Assembly (NCBI RefSeq): GCF_000424105.1
Contig: NZ_AUJG01000017.1
Location: forward strand, 1-64,000
Length of the DNA: 64,000 nt
Reading direction: 5' to 3'
Source: Lachnospira multipara ATCC 19207
GTDB taxonomy: Bacteria > Bacillota > Clostridia > Lachnospirales > Lachnospiraceae
Shown here: positions 57,259-64,000 of the stretch, in pieces
Layout of the letters: every line of letters begins with the position of its first letter
How positions within the stretch are numbered: the stretch's first letter is position 1
The notes under the pieces: model-generated
Databases searched by the model: none
What the model was told of the DNA's origin: nothing
What the model saw: only the letters and a program-made list of their open reading frames with translations
Position numbers and translations under genes: made by a program

Positions 57259-58692
57259 TCACTTAAAAGTGTGATATGTAATTACTATCTCAGCATCAAT
57301 TCTGTAAGAAACATCTTCTGAGAAATCACTGTCCCCATCAATAGAGATGCTTTTTACAGAATTCTTTTTTGTAATCAATCCGGTAATCAAATCAGCTTCC
57401 TTCTCATATGAGACATTAACAAATCCGGCATCTTTATACAATCCTGCCAACTCTTTATAATCCATACCCTTTGCCTCTTTAGCTGATACTGGTGTTAATG
57501 CTTCTTTCAAAGTATGATAAAAAACCTCAACATGAGAGTTATTAGGATATCTGTCCATTGAAGAAAACTGGGTATTGCCATCAATGCTCACTTCAATAAC
57601 TTTGTTTTCATCATCCTTATCAGAATAATCTAAATCTGCCCGTGAATACGCATAGACATAATTAAACCCACTTCCTTCTAGTAGTGATTCTACTTCTTCA
57701 TAATTCATTCCAGCTACATCTTCCGAAGAAATCCCAATCTCTACACTCTGAGCATATTCCCAATACTTGTATCCCAGGAAGCCTGCGACTCCGAGAATTA
57801 AAATAGATATAAAAAATTCCTTCCAGTGCTTCTTATAAAACGTAAAACGCTTTTTTCTTCTTGCTCTTGCTTTCTCTGCTCTTATACGTTGTCTTTCTTC
57901 TTCAAGACGACGTTCTTCTTCAAAGCGACGTTCTTCTTCAAGACGACGTTTTTCTTCAAGCCTTTCTTCTTCAAGGCGACGTTCTTCTTCAAGACGACGT
58001 TCTTCAAGACGACGTTCTTCAAGACGACGTTTTTCTCCAAGCCATTCTTCTTCAAGACGACGTTTTTCTTCAAGCCATTCTTCTTTGTGTTTTTTTTTAT
58101 AAGATGAATACGCCACAAAACCCAAACCAATCAAGGTTCCTATCACTACTGCGCCAAGGCTCACATTGCTGCTATCTTCCTCTTCTTCTTCATAATAATA
58201 ATAATCGTCATCATCATCGTCATCATCATCGTCATCATAATCGTCATCATAATCGTCATCATCTTCATCATCGTCATAATCGTCATCATCTTCATCATCG
58301 TCATCATCGTCATCATCTTCACTATCATATTCATCAAAAGAATAGTAGTCACCATCTGACGAATTATAATAACCGCTTCCGTCGGAATATCTATAACCAT
58401 CGCTTCCATCTGCGCCATGATAATATCCACTACCATCTGAGTACTTATAACCATCACTGCCATCTGCGCCATGATAATATGCACTTCCATCAGAATAAAT
58501 ATAGCCATCGCTTCCATCTGCGCCATGATAATATCCACTACCATCTGAGTAAATATATCCTTCACTACCATCTGCGCCATGATAGAATCCGCATCCATCA
58601 GAGGATTTATAAGAATCTCCATCCTCATCATCCCTAATAAACCCGGCATCATCTGAATTTAGAAATTCAAAGCCAATGTCTTTTTTTCTCAT
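57259..58692 (-). CDS. Modular repeat protein with acidic tract, coiled coil and PASTA-like ends
   Basis: A 477-aa protein of unusual make-up. Residues 28-115 hold five copies of a 17-18-residue unit like YYHGADGSDGYIYSDGSG. 120-170 is nearly all Asp, Tyr and Glu. A hydrophobic helix follows (about 175-195). 200-285 is a charged coiled coil of RRLEEE type. A second TM lies at 297-315, and two PASTA-like domains (about 325-400 and 405-477, AGMNYEEVESLLEGSGF and AKGMDYKELAGLYKDAGF) end the protein. Whether the repeats face in or out is unclear. The repeats and D/E codons are slippage-prone. Function is unknown. Confidence 0.8.
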   Translation of the reverse strand: MRKKDIGFEFLNSDDAGFIRDDEDGDSYKSSDGCGFYHGADGSEGYIYSDGSGYYHGADGSDGYIYSDGSAYYHGADGSDGYKYSDGSGYYHGADGSDGYRYSDGSGYYNSSDGDYYSFDEYDSEDDDDDDDDEDDDDYDDDEDDDDYDDDYDDDDDDDDDDDYYYYEEEEEDSSNVSLGAVVIGTLIGLGFVAYSSYKKKHKEEWLEEKRRLEEEWLGEKRRLEERRLEERRLEEERRLEEERLEEKRRLEEERRFEEERRLEEERQRIRAEKARARRKKRFTFYKKHWKEFFISILILGVAGFLGYKYWEYAQSVEIGISSEDVAGMNYEEVESLLEGSGFNYVYAYSRADLDYSDKDDENKVIEVSIDGNTQFSSMDRYPNNSHVEVFYHTLKEALTPVSAKEAKGMDYKELAGLYKDAGFVNVSYEKEADLITGLITKKNSVKSISIDGDSDFSEDVSYRIDAEIVITYHTFK

Positions 58693-58722
58693 TTAGTCTA
58701 GATTCATCCTTTCAATTTTTTT

Positions 58723-58857
58723 CTACGAATTCATTCTTATATAATCTTCACAATAATTTGCTGTATTCTGCATGAATAAGAGCGATTTCTTTAACTTCTG
58801 ACTTCTTTTCTTTGTTTTTTCCAAAGTATTTATTTCCATCTCTAATGAATCTATCAA
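58723..58857 (-). CDS. Possible small coiled-coil protein or gene remnant
   Basis: A 44-codon frame begins at a TTG (AAGG upstream) and reads DSLEMEINTLEKTKKRSQKL, ending NYCEDYIRMNS, 30 bp before the repeat-protein gene. The same frame is open to about 58926 without an ATG, so it could equally be the 3' end of a lost gene. No homology recognised. Confidence 0.35.
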   Translation of the reverse strand: MIDSLEMEINTLEKTKKRSQKLKKSLLFMQNTANYCEDYIRMNS

Positions 58858-58895
58858 TCCATCAACCTTAATGAATTCTTTTAAATCATCTAATC

Positions 58896-58930
58896 TGTAA
58901 AATAGGAACCCTCTGCAAGAAGGTCCCTAT
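58896..58930 (-). terminator. Terminator-like hairpin
   Basis: Stem ATAGG-ACC/GGT-CCTAT with one mismatch and a TTTT tail on the minus strand. It may end the TetR transcript. The stretch 58931-59152 shows only AT-rich DNA. Confidence 0.5.
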
Positions 58931-59152
58931 CTAGCTGTTTCTGTAGTTATTTATAATTTTCACAGAATACTTTTAAATTTTAAATAAGCTTCTTTTTTTT
59001 GTCAATAAAATTTGTTCATTTTGAAAAGATTTATTTTAATAAAAGTCGCTTGTATACTACTTTTTCCTAGACCTTTTGCGACTACTAATAAAATGATCAG
59101 CTTATAGGATACTAGTTAGGAAGTTTAATAATAATCAATTCAAGTATATATA

Positions 59153-59710
59153 CTAATCGATAATCCTAGCAGAAATGCCGGGGTTATTAACATTTGCACC
59201 CATAAAATCCACCATAGCCTGATAAAAATCATCCAGGGATTCTTTACATTCATTTCTAAACCATTCCATAATTCCATTAAGAGTAGCGCCGGAGGCAAAG
59301 TAAAGATTATATCTCTTTATTGAATTATTTGGTATTTCTCCTCCAAGTTCTATATTAGCCTCATTGAACATGGTTTGTACCATTCCAAGATAGCCTGCAT
59401 TATCTAATAGCAGAAATTGTGCGCGATATTTTTTCATAATTGTTAGAAATACATAGCCATATTCTTTTGACCAAAAATCGCATTCTTCTGGTAAAGATTC
59501 TTTAATTTCACAAAAAACAGACTCAAGAAAATACAAAACAATATCGTTTTTGCAATTAAAGTTTCTATAATAAGCCATCCTTGAAACTTTAGATTGCTGT
59601 GAAATCATAGTGATAGAAATTTCATCAACGTTATATGACTTCAACAATTCAAAAAATCCTTCAACTATTGCATTTTTAACTCGTAAATTTTCTATGATTC
59701 TTTTATCCAT
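59153..59710 (-). CDS. TetR/AcrR-family regulator
   Basis: A 185-aa regulator. The N-terminal helix-turn-helix (about 10-55) reads DEISITMISQQSKVSRMAYYRNF; the C-terminal ligand domain is unassigned. Divergent from the radical-SAM gene, with overlapping palindromes in between that are likely its operator. Confidence 0.9.
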   Translation of the reverse strand: MDKRIIENLRVKNAIVEGFFELLKSYNVDEISITMISQQSKVSRMAYYRNFNCKNDIVLYFLESVFCEIKESLPEECDFWSKEYGYVFLTIMKKYRAQFLLLDNAGYLGMVQTMFNEANIELGGEIPNNSIKRYNLYFASGATLNGIMEWFRNECKESLDDFYQAMVDFMGANVNNPGISARIID

Positions 59711-59832
59711 TTTCTCGACCTCCTAAATAATATTTTTGTGATAATAGTAAGCTTATATATCTGTTACAAAAACGGGCTAATTGCTACGTGTTGTTATATT
59801 GATATATTCAGGATGACTGTTATAATATTAAC

Positions 59833-59868
59833 GTAACCCGTTACAAATTGTAACACATTATAAAGCGT
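59833..59868. promoter_or_regulatory. Likely TetR operator
   Basis: GTAACCCGTTAC (59833-59844) overlaps GTTACAAATTGTAAC (59840-59854), two nested palindromes sharing a GTTAC half-site, with TTATAAAGCGTTATAA following. It lies upstream of the radical-SAM gene, between the divergent pair. Confidence 0.6.
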
Positions 59869-59900
59869 TATAAAAGTAAATTCTATAAGGAGGTGTTGAT

Positions 59901-60770
59901 ATGCGATATGAAGGAAATATTTATAGGCCACCAAGTGAATGGCAGAGTTATATACTACAGGTGACAATAGGATGCTCCCATAATGCCTGTACTTTTTGCG
60001 GAATGTTTAAGGATAAGAAATATCGTGTTCGTCCACTATCAGAAGTACTTGAAGATATCGATATGGCAAAGTCATATTATGGTTCGGTAGATCAGATTTT
60101 TTTATGTGATGGAGATGCAATATCCCTTGATACAAAGAATTTGCTGAAAATATTACATAAGATAAAACGAGTTTTTCCGAATATAAAAGAAATAGCTACA
60201 TATGCAAGTCCTAAGGGAACCTTGAAAAAAAGCAAAGAGGAATTGAAACTTTTAAGGGAAGCCGGTCTGACTAAAGCATATCTTGGTGTAGAAAGTGGCG
60301 ACGATAGCGTATTAAAGGCCACTCACAAAGGTGTAAATGTTGCACAGATGACAGAGGCTGGTAAAGCCTTAGTTGATGCAAATATAGAATTATATGCGAT
60401 TATTTTGGTGGGACTAGCCGGTAAGGAAGGCTCAAAGGAGAATGCCAGGTTGACTGCTAAAATAATAAATGATATAAAACCCCAGCATTTGGCAGCTATG
60501 ACTTATATGCCTGTTCCTAACACACCTATGTACAAGGATATACAGGAAGGAAAATTTACAGTTCTAACAGAAAAGGAATGTCTCCAAGAAACAAAATGGT
60601 TAGTAGAAGGTTTAGATAAATTTCATATGCATTTTAACAGTTCTCATGCATCCAATTATCTACCAATTGATGGAGATATTTATAGTGAAAAAGATAAAAT
60701 TATAAATACACTAAATGAAGCCTTACAAAATGACTTGATAAATCTAAACAGATCATATAGAGCTTTATAA
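59901..60770 (+). CDS. Radical SAM protein
   Basis: A 289-aa radical SAM enzyme with an atypical cluster motif Cys25-x4-Cys30-x2-Cys33 (GCSHNACTFCGMF) and the following YRVRPLSEVLEDI. It belongs to a Firmicutes group of unknown substrate. It has GGAGGTG 6 nt before ATG. Probably repressed by the divergent TetR protein. Confidence 0.88.
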   Translation: MRYEGNIYRPPSEWQSYILQVTIGCSHNACTFCGMFKDKKYRVRPLSEVLEDIDMAKSYYGSVDQIFLCDGDAISLDTKNLLKILHKIKRVFPNIKEIATYASPKGTLKKSKEELKLLREAGLTKAYLGVESGDDSVLKATHKGVNVAQMTEAGKALVDANIELYAIILVGLAGKEGSKENARLTAKIINDIKPQHLAAMTYMPVPNTPMYKDIQEGKFTVLTEKECLQETKWLVEGLDKFHMHFNSSHASNYLPIDGDIYSEKDKIINTLNEALQNDLINLNRSYRAL

Positions 60771-60869
60771 ATGATTGAATTGCATAGAATTTTTCTAAAT
60801 TTCTTTGTGACATCAACACAATGTTAAACTTGATTTATTCGAACTGATCTTGATAGACGAAATGTGACG

Positions 60870-60910
60870 TAAAAACGGGAGTCCGCTATTTATTGGGGCT
60901 CCCGTAGTTT
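60870..60910. terminator. Terminator between convergent units
   Basis: Stem ACGGGAG-CC/GG-CTCCCGT with a TTTTT tail on the minus strand; on plus the tail is weaker. It ends the radical-SAM transcript and the minus-strand unit from 62252. Confidence 0.75.
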
Positions 60911-60978
60911 ATATACTATTCAAATTCGGTAGTTCCAGATTTGTTTCTCATGTGAAATACTGGTAAGTTAACTCATTT

Positions 60979-61177
60979 TTACTTTTTGCCATTCTCTTCC
61001 ACTATTGTTTTATCTCCATAAAATTGCATTAACATTAGAATCAAGGTACTTCCTGAAAGGATTCCATCCATAATACCTGCTGGTAATAAAGACATCAATA
61101 AGGTAAGAGTAACGGAAGAAATAATTAGAGACAAGGCCAACCCCCACATTCGATTTTTAAGTAGACCTATTGCTCCT
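60979..61177 (-). pseudogene. Remnant of a small membrane protein
   Basis: A minus-strand frame, opened after a TAA, reads GLLKNRMWGLALSLI, SSVTLTLLMSLLPAGIMDGI and ends KTIVEENGKK. It has two hydrophobic helices and looks like the C-terminal part of a larger membrane protein. No start with a ribosome site is found (first ATG at 61149). The rest of 60911-61191 holds nothing else. Confidence 0.6.
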
Positions 61178-61191
61178 ATTTAATCAATTTC

Positions 61192-61386
61192 CTACCAGAT
61201 CTTCTTTCCTGTTTTTGCAAGGATTAAGGCATCATCATAGGAACAACCATGTTCTCTTGCATACATATATAAAGCCTTATCCAAGTACGGATACTTTCTC
61301 GGATCCACAAATCCACGATTTGCCTCCAACCATGCGCGATGATAAAATCCCTGTAACTTTTCTTCATCTACATCAAATAATCCCAT
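61192..61386 (-). CDS. Small hypothetical protein
   Basis: A 64-aa protein (MGLFDVDEEKLQGFYHRAW...), no TM. ATG 61386 has GGAAGG upstream; the frame is open for another 13 codons. I do not recognise it. Its position between an alpha/beta hydrolase and a membrane-protein remnant suggests an operon that has been damaged. Confidence 0.65.
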   Translation of the reverse strand: MGLFDVDEEKLQGFYHRAWLEANRGFVDPRKYPYLDKALYMYAREHGCSYDDALILAKTGKKIW

Positions 61387-61436
61387 ACTATTCACCTTCC
61401 TTTCTTCTAATGTGATACTACTCACTGTTTTCTTAA

Positions 61437-62252
61437 CTATAATTTCTTGACCAGTTCCTCAATCAGCCGATTTACAATTTCCGGTGCATCAGTATTAGAA
61501 TTATGCCCCGCGTCTTTTATCCATTCTATCGGAATTCCGGTATTCTTATGCCATGCCTTATTATATCGGATACAAGAGCCGGCATGATCTTTTTCTCCGC
61601 AAATTAAAATAGAAGGGCACTTAATCTCATATGGTAAATTTGCCTCCATTGCTTCCGCCAATATCCGATAACCATGACCTGCTATTTTTGCATATCTCTC
61701 CTGATCACCATTATAGGTCATCATCATATTATGCATTATTTTTCTTCCATAGCTCGACGTAGCAACACCATTCGTTCCCAGCTTCAAAAGAGACTTCCAA
61801 GGATAGTGTCGATACACCGGCTCCATTCGCTTCAATAGCCAAATTTCTGCGGCCGTCACGTACCTACGCTGTAAAGGTGCCGAATCCACAGAAACAAAAC
61901 CCTTTAACTTTTCAGGATAAAGCTGTGCATACGCCTGTCCAACGTAACCGCCCATAGACTGACCGATAATTACAGGATGGTCAAATCCCTCTTTTACCAG
62001 GATTTCGTCTAGCCATCTTGCTTTATCCATCAAATTAAAATCAAAGCAAAATGGCCAAGAAGCAGCATGCCCAGGTGCATCCCATACAAAAACCGGATAC
62101 TTACTTTCAAAATATTCAATTTGCTTTTCAAACAATCTGTGATCTGCGGTAAGTCCAGGTAAAAAGACTAACTGCAACTCACTATTTATTGACTCTTTAT
62201 TTATCCAATAATGTATATTGCCACATGGAGTAGCATATATTTGTTCTGTCAT
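61437..62252 (-). CDS. Alpha/beta hydrolase
   Basis: A 271-aa hydrolase fold protein. The oxyanion region is FLPGLTADHRLF, nucleophile Ser99 in GQSMGGYVG, acid Asp in CGEKDHAG (about 217) and base His in DAGHNSN (about 250). The substrate is unknown. GGAGGTGA ribosome site before ATG. Confidence 0.9.
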   Translation of the reverse strand: MTEQIYATPCGNIHYWINKESINSELQLVFLPGLTADHRLFEKQIEYFESKYPVFVWDAPGHAASWPFCFDFNLMDKARWLDEILVKEGFDHPVIIGQSMGGYVGQAYAQLYPEKLKGFVSVDSAPLQRRYVTAAEIWLLKRMEPVYRHYPWKSLLKLGTNGVATSSYGRKIMHNMMMTYNGDQERYAKIAGHGYRILAEAMEANLPYEIKCPSILICGEKDHAGSCIRYNKAWHKNTGIPIEWIKDAGHNSNTDAPEIVNRLIEELVKKL

Positions 62253-62296
62253 AATTCACCTCCAGAGTATTATATTAAAAATTCAAACTCCTTGTT

Positions 62297-62545
62297 TTAT
62301 ATAATTCCTACATCAGTACTATATCGTTTTCCATCCTTCGGCGACTTCATTTTCAGTTGGTGACAATTTGTAACCAACTGACTTCCCTCTTCTTTAAGTC
62401 TCTGTTTTAGTTTATTCCAATATTTTCTTCCATTCGCACTTTCTGTTAATGCCTGCACAACATCCACAATTAAAAAAAGACATTCTTCCTCATCCTCTAC
62501 CCATGCCGTCCTGATCGGCTGGTCTTCAAATCCATTGTAGCTTTA
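62297..62545 (-). pseudogene. Bro-N (phage antirepressor-like) fragment
   Basis: A minus-strand frame without a start reads FEDQPIRTAWVEDEEECLFL, YWNKLKQRLKEEGSQ, LVTNCHQLKMKSPKDGKRYS and stops. This is the Bro-N domain common in phage antirepressors and DinD-like proteins. Start and C-terminus are missing; an upstream stop closes the frame. Confidence 0.8.
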
Positions 62546-62576
62546 ACCAGACAGTACTGCAACAGTACTTTGAGAA

Positions 62577-62628
62577 AAAGTAAAAGCCGTGAAACCCTTT
62601 ATTTAAAAGGTCTCACGACTTTTTACGT
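62577..62628. terminator. Terminator-like hairpin
   Basis: AAAAGCCGTGAAACC pairs with GGTCTCACGACTTTT (two mismatches), flanked by T runs on both strands. The following 62629-62780 shows a direct repeat GTACCCAAA x2 and no supported gene. Confidence 0.55.
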
Positions 62629-62782
62629 TCTTATTCCATCTCATTTACTCGGAAAATTCAAACCGTTTTTTCCTATTCTTTTCGTGCTTCTTGTGCGTAT
62701 CATTTGATACGCTTTTCATTCTATCCGTATCATTCAAAACCTGCTGTACCCAAATTGTACCCAAACGAATCATAAATAGTCT

Positions 62783-62811
62783 TTGATGGACGCGCTATGT
62801 TATAGTATAAT
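62783..62811 (+). promoter_or_regulatory. Strong promoter for a candidate small RNA
   Basis: TTGATG (62783-62788) and a perfect TATAAT (62806-62811) are spaced by exactly 17 bp. The only feature downstream on this strand is the hairpin/terminator at 62818-62887. Confidence 0.7.
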
Positions 62812-62817
62812 AAGGTC

Positions 62818-62887
62818 ACTTGTTTGGAGGGTATTCGTATCCTCAGATATCCCACCTAATGTTGGTAGCATTAGATGGGATATTTTT
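62818..62887 (+). ncRNA. Candidate small structured RNA (about 70 nt)
   Basis: From the expected start site the RNA has a hairpin GAGGGTA-TTCG-TATCCTC with a UUCG tetraloop. An intrinsic terminator ATATCCCA.CTAATG / CATTAG.TGGGATAT ending in six T follows. No ribosome site or worthwhile ORF lies between. It overlaps by one base the end of the minus-strand gene at 62887. Confidence 0.55.
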
Positions 62888-63165
62888 TAATAATCAACCC
62901 ATTCTGTATCCTTCTCAATTTCCCAGAAGGTTTTTCCATCAAACAAAGGTTGTTTTAAAAAGATTTCATAACTCTCTTGATTGTCCTTACCAGATATCTG
63001 CCAAAGCGTTTTTACCTCTGGTTCCCAAAGCTGTAATTCAAAAACATACACTTTATCTTCCCTTAGGTAACCTTGAGAAAAATACTTTTTTCCATTATAC
63101 ACATATATCAGTTCTTCACCGCTCCACAGTTTATCGGTAAACTCATTAATATCACCATTAATCAT
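62887..63165 (-). CDS. Small acidic hypothetical protein
   Basis: A 92-aa soluble acidic protein with many aromatic residues (FWEIEKDTEWVDY at the end). I do not recognise it. A GGGGGTATCT-type ribosome region precedes ATG. Size and composition are like small immunity proteins, but no toxin is near. Confidence 0.65.
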   Translation of the reverse strand: MINGDINEFTDKLWSGEELIYVYNGKKYFSQGYLREDKVYVFELQLWEPEVKTLWQISGKDNQESYEIFLKQPLFDGKTFWEIEKDTEWVDY

Positions 63166-63280
63166 AGAGATACCCCCTTGAAAAATTTTTTGTACTTCTT
63201 ATAATTTCAACTCTTTTTCTCGTGTGAAATACTGGTAAATTCAGCGTTTCTATTGTTCTATTTTAAGCAACTGACTTTTG

Positions 63281-63624
63281 TCAGATTTCTCTGGCTTCAC
63301 CGCCCTTATGTTCCTCAGCAATATATCTCTTGCCCCCATTCTTCCATTTGTCATAATCAGATTCTTCAAAGGCCTCTGTTACATCAACATAATCTATTGT
63401 CTTCGCAAAGTTTTTTTCTAATTCAAAGCTATTATCGAGAGTTATGGTTTTTCCTTTCATGTATCGGCAAAACTCATCATAATACGCCGGATCAGCGGAA
63501 CCTATATCTTGCCACAAAAAAGGATTCATTTCTCCTATCAAATTATTGATTCTGTCATCGGTAGAGTCTGCATAATAATTATCTATCCAAAAAACATCAT
63601 TGTATACAACTCAAATTCGTTCAT
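63281..63624 (-). pseudogene. Frameshifted small acidic hypothetical gene
   Basis: ATG at 63624 reads MNEFELYT. A single-base slip near 63600 (a run ACAATG where one more A restores frame) would continue as NDVFWIDNYYADSTDDRINN and on to the stop at 63281, giving about 114 aa. As it stands only the part after a TTG near 63541 is open (86 codons). It is either a recent frameshift or a sequence error. Confidence 0.6.
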
Positions 63625-63642
63625 TTTACATCTCTCTATGAT

Positions 63643-63915
63643 TTACCACCTTTTCATGTTTTTTTCGAATTTATCAACATATGACTTTTCCAATCTCTCC
63701 CACCATCCAAAGAAGTTTGTTTTTCCATGCTCCATAAAAGCATATGGCATATATCGTCTGCCGCCGCGTCCATCTGGGTCATTATCCTTTGAGATGCCAT
63801 TTTGGCATCTCAAAGACTCTTCCTCCGACAGTTGGAAACAAAAGTCTTCAGGAAATCGTTTCTTATTGCGCTTAACCACCAGGCACGCAATGTGTGGTTT
63901 TTTTGTTTAATTTTT
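63643..63915 (-). pseudogene. ORF6N (antirepressor-like) fragment with foreign tail
   Basis: The frame reads [44 protein letters not shown], the ORF6N domain of phage antirepressor-like proteins. It then switches to a tail [20 protein letters not shown] not expected there. The N-terminus before VKRN is missing too. It appears to be a recombination product of two decayed genes. Confidence 0.7.
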
Positions 63916-63939
63916 AAGAATCATTTTAGAATCACTCTC

Positions 63940-63976
63940 ACTTAACATGTGATTCTAACCAAATCACATGTTAAGT
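63940..63976. repeat. 15-bp perfect palindrome
   Basis: ACTTAACATGTGATT / AATCACATGTTAAGT with a 7-nt loop, near the right edge. It has no T run, so an operator or a recombination site is likelier than a terminator. Confidence 0.65.
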
Positions 63977-64000
63977 AAATTCATAACCAGCTTTACCATA

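Noticed and set aside
57861-58637. Long plus-strand frame rich in His/Asn opposite the repeat protein
   Set aside because: It mirrors GAT/GAA-rich repeats of the real gene, lacks a ribosome site and domain, and the minus frame has clear TM and PASTA-like parts.
58161-58652. Met/Ile-rich minus-strand frame inside the repeat protein gene
   Set aside because: It is an out-of-frame reading of the same codon repeats.
62629-62780. Integrase C-terminus or attachment site around GTACCCAAATTGTACCCAAA
   Set aside because: A minus-strand frame ends KKRFEFSE, but no recombinase motif is visible; the direct repeat alone is too little.

Overview
The window looks like a chromosome segment of a low-GC Gram-positive, most likely a Lachnospiraceae-type member of the Clostridia. 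The supporting signs are strongly AT-rich DNA with strong GGAGG-type ribosome sites, a class III (Firmicutes) fructose-1,6-bisphosphatase, cell-wall sorting signals with a sortase, a yybP-ykoY Mn riboswitch before mntP, a TIGR03905-type TSCPD protein, and PBP-HD-GYP and REC-HD-GYP signalling proteins. No rRNA or tRNA gene was recognised. Most genes are on the minus strand.

Layout. 0-2 kb: partial IS200/IS605 TnpB, HAD hydrolase, nitroreductase. 2-4 kb: a PD-(D/E)XK-like nuclease gene inside an array of 36-nt hairpin repeats. 4-9.3 kb: FtsX permease, ABC ATPase, histidine kinase and response regulator (antimicrobial-peptide type module) with a likely response-regulator operator. 9.4-13 kb: an export/immunity-like ABC set resembling lactococcin-972 loci, with no precursor peptide seen. 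13.1-15.7 kb: second nuclease paralogue with its own hairpin array, then an IS256-family element and an orphan hairpin pair. 15.8-24.4 kb: fbp, a YwqG-like protein, a class D-like sortase and a 1466-aa surface adhesin. 24.5-31 kb: polar amino-acid ABC operon, PBP-HD-GYP protein, mntP with riboswitch. 31-40.2 kb: a surface-glycan operon (sugar aminotransferases, epimerase, WbqC, glycosyltransferases). 40.4-42.1 kb: TSCPD gene, two gene scraps, third nuclease paralogue and its 62-bp-period hairpin array. 42.2-47.8 kb: a phosphorelay set (REC-HD-GYP, HPt, solute-binding lipoprotein, hybrid kinase). 47.9-54.2 kb: Xaa-Pro peptidase, then a GH2/GPH-symporter operon with a divergent AraC regulator. 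54.4-58.7 kb: a second wall-anchored protein whose leader holds an 18-copy pentanucleotide repeat and an attenuator-like terminator, then a repeat-rich membrane protein. 59-64 kb: TetR/radical-SAM pair, small genes, phage antirepressor remnants and a candidate small RNA.

The strongest candidate for an undescribed system is the set of three paralogous PD-(D/E)XK-like proteins. Each lies beside its own family of short imperfect hairpins of about 36 nt, with conserved arms, variable interior and near-fixed length. Arm sequences differ between families, but an AAATC-like motif next to one arm recurs. The pairing is read directly from the sequence; any function (target sites, guide or processed RNAs, or a mobile cassette) is inference.

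The second is the transcribed (CTCTG)18 tract followed by a terminator whose 5' arm overlaps the end of a short leader reading frame, a possible phase-variable attenuator for a surface protein.
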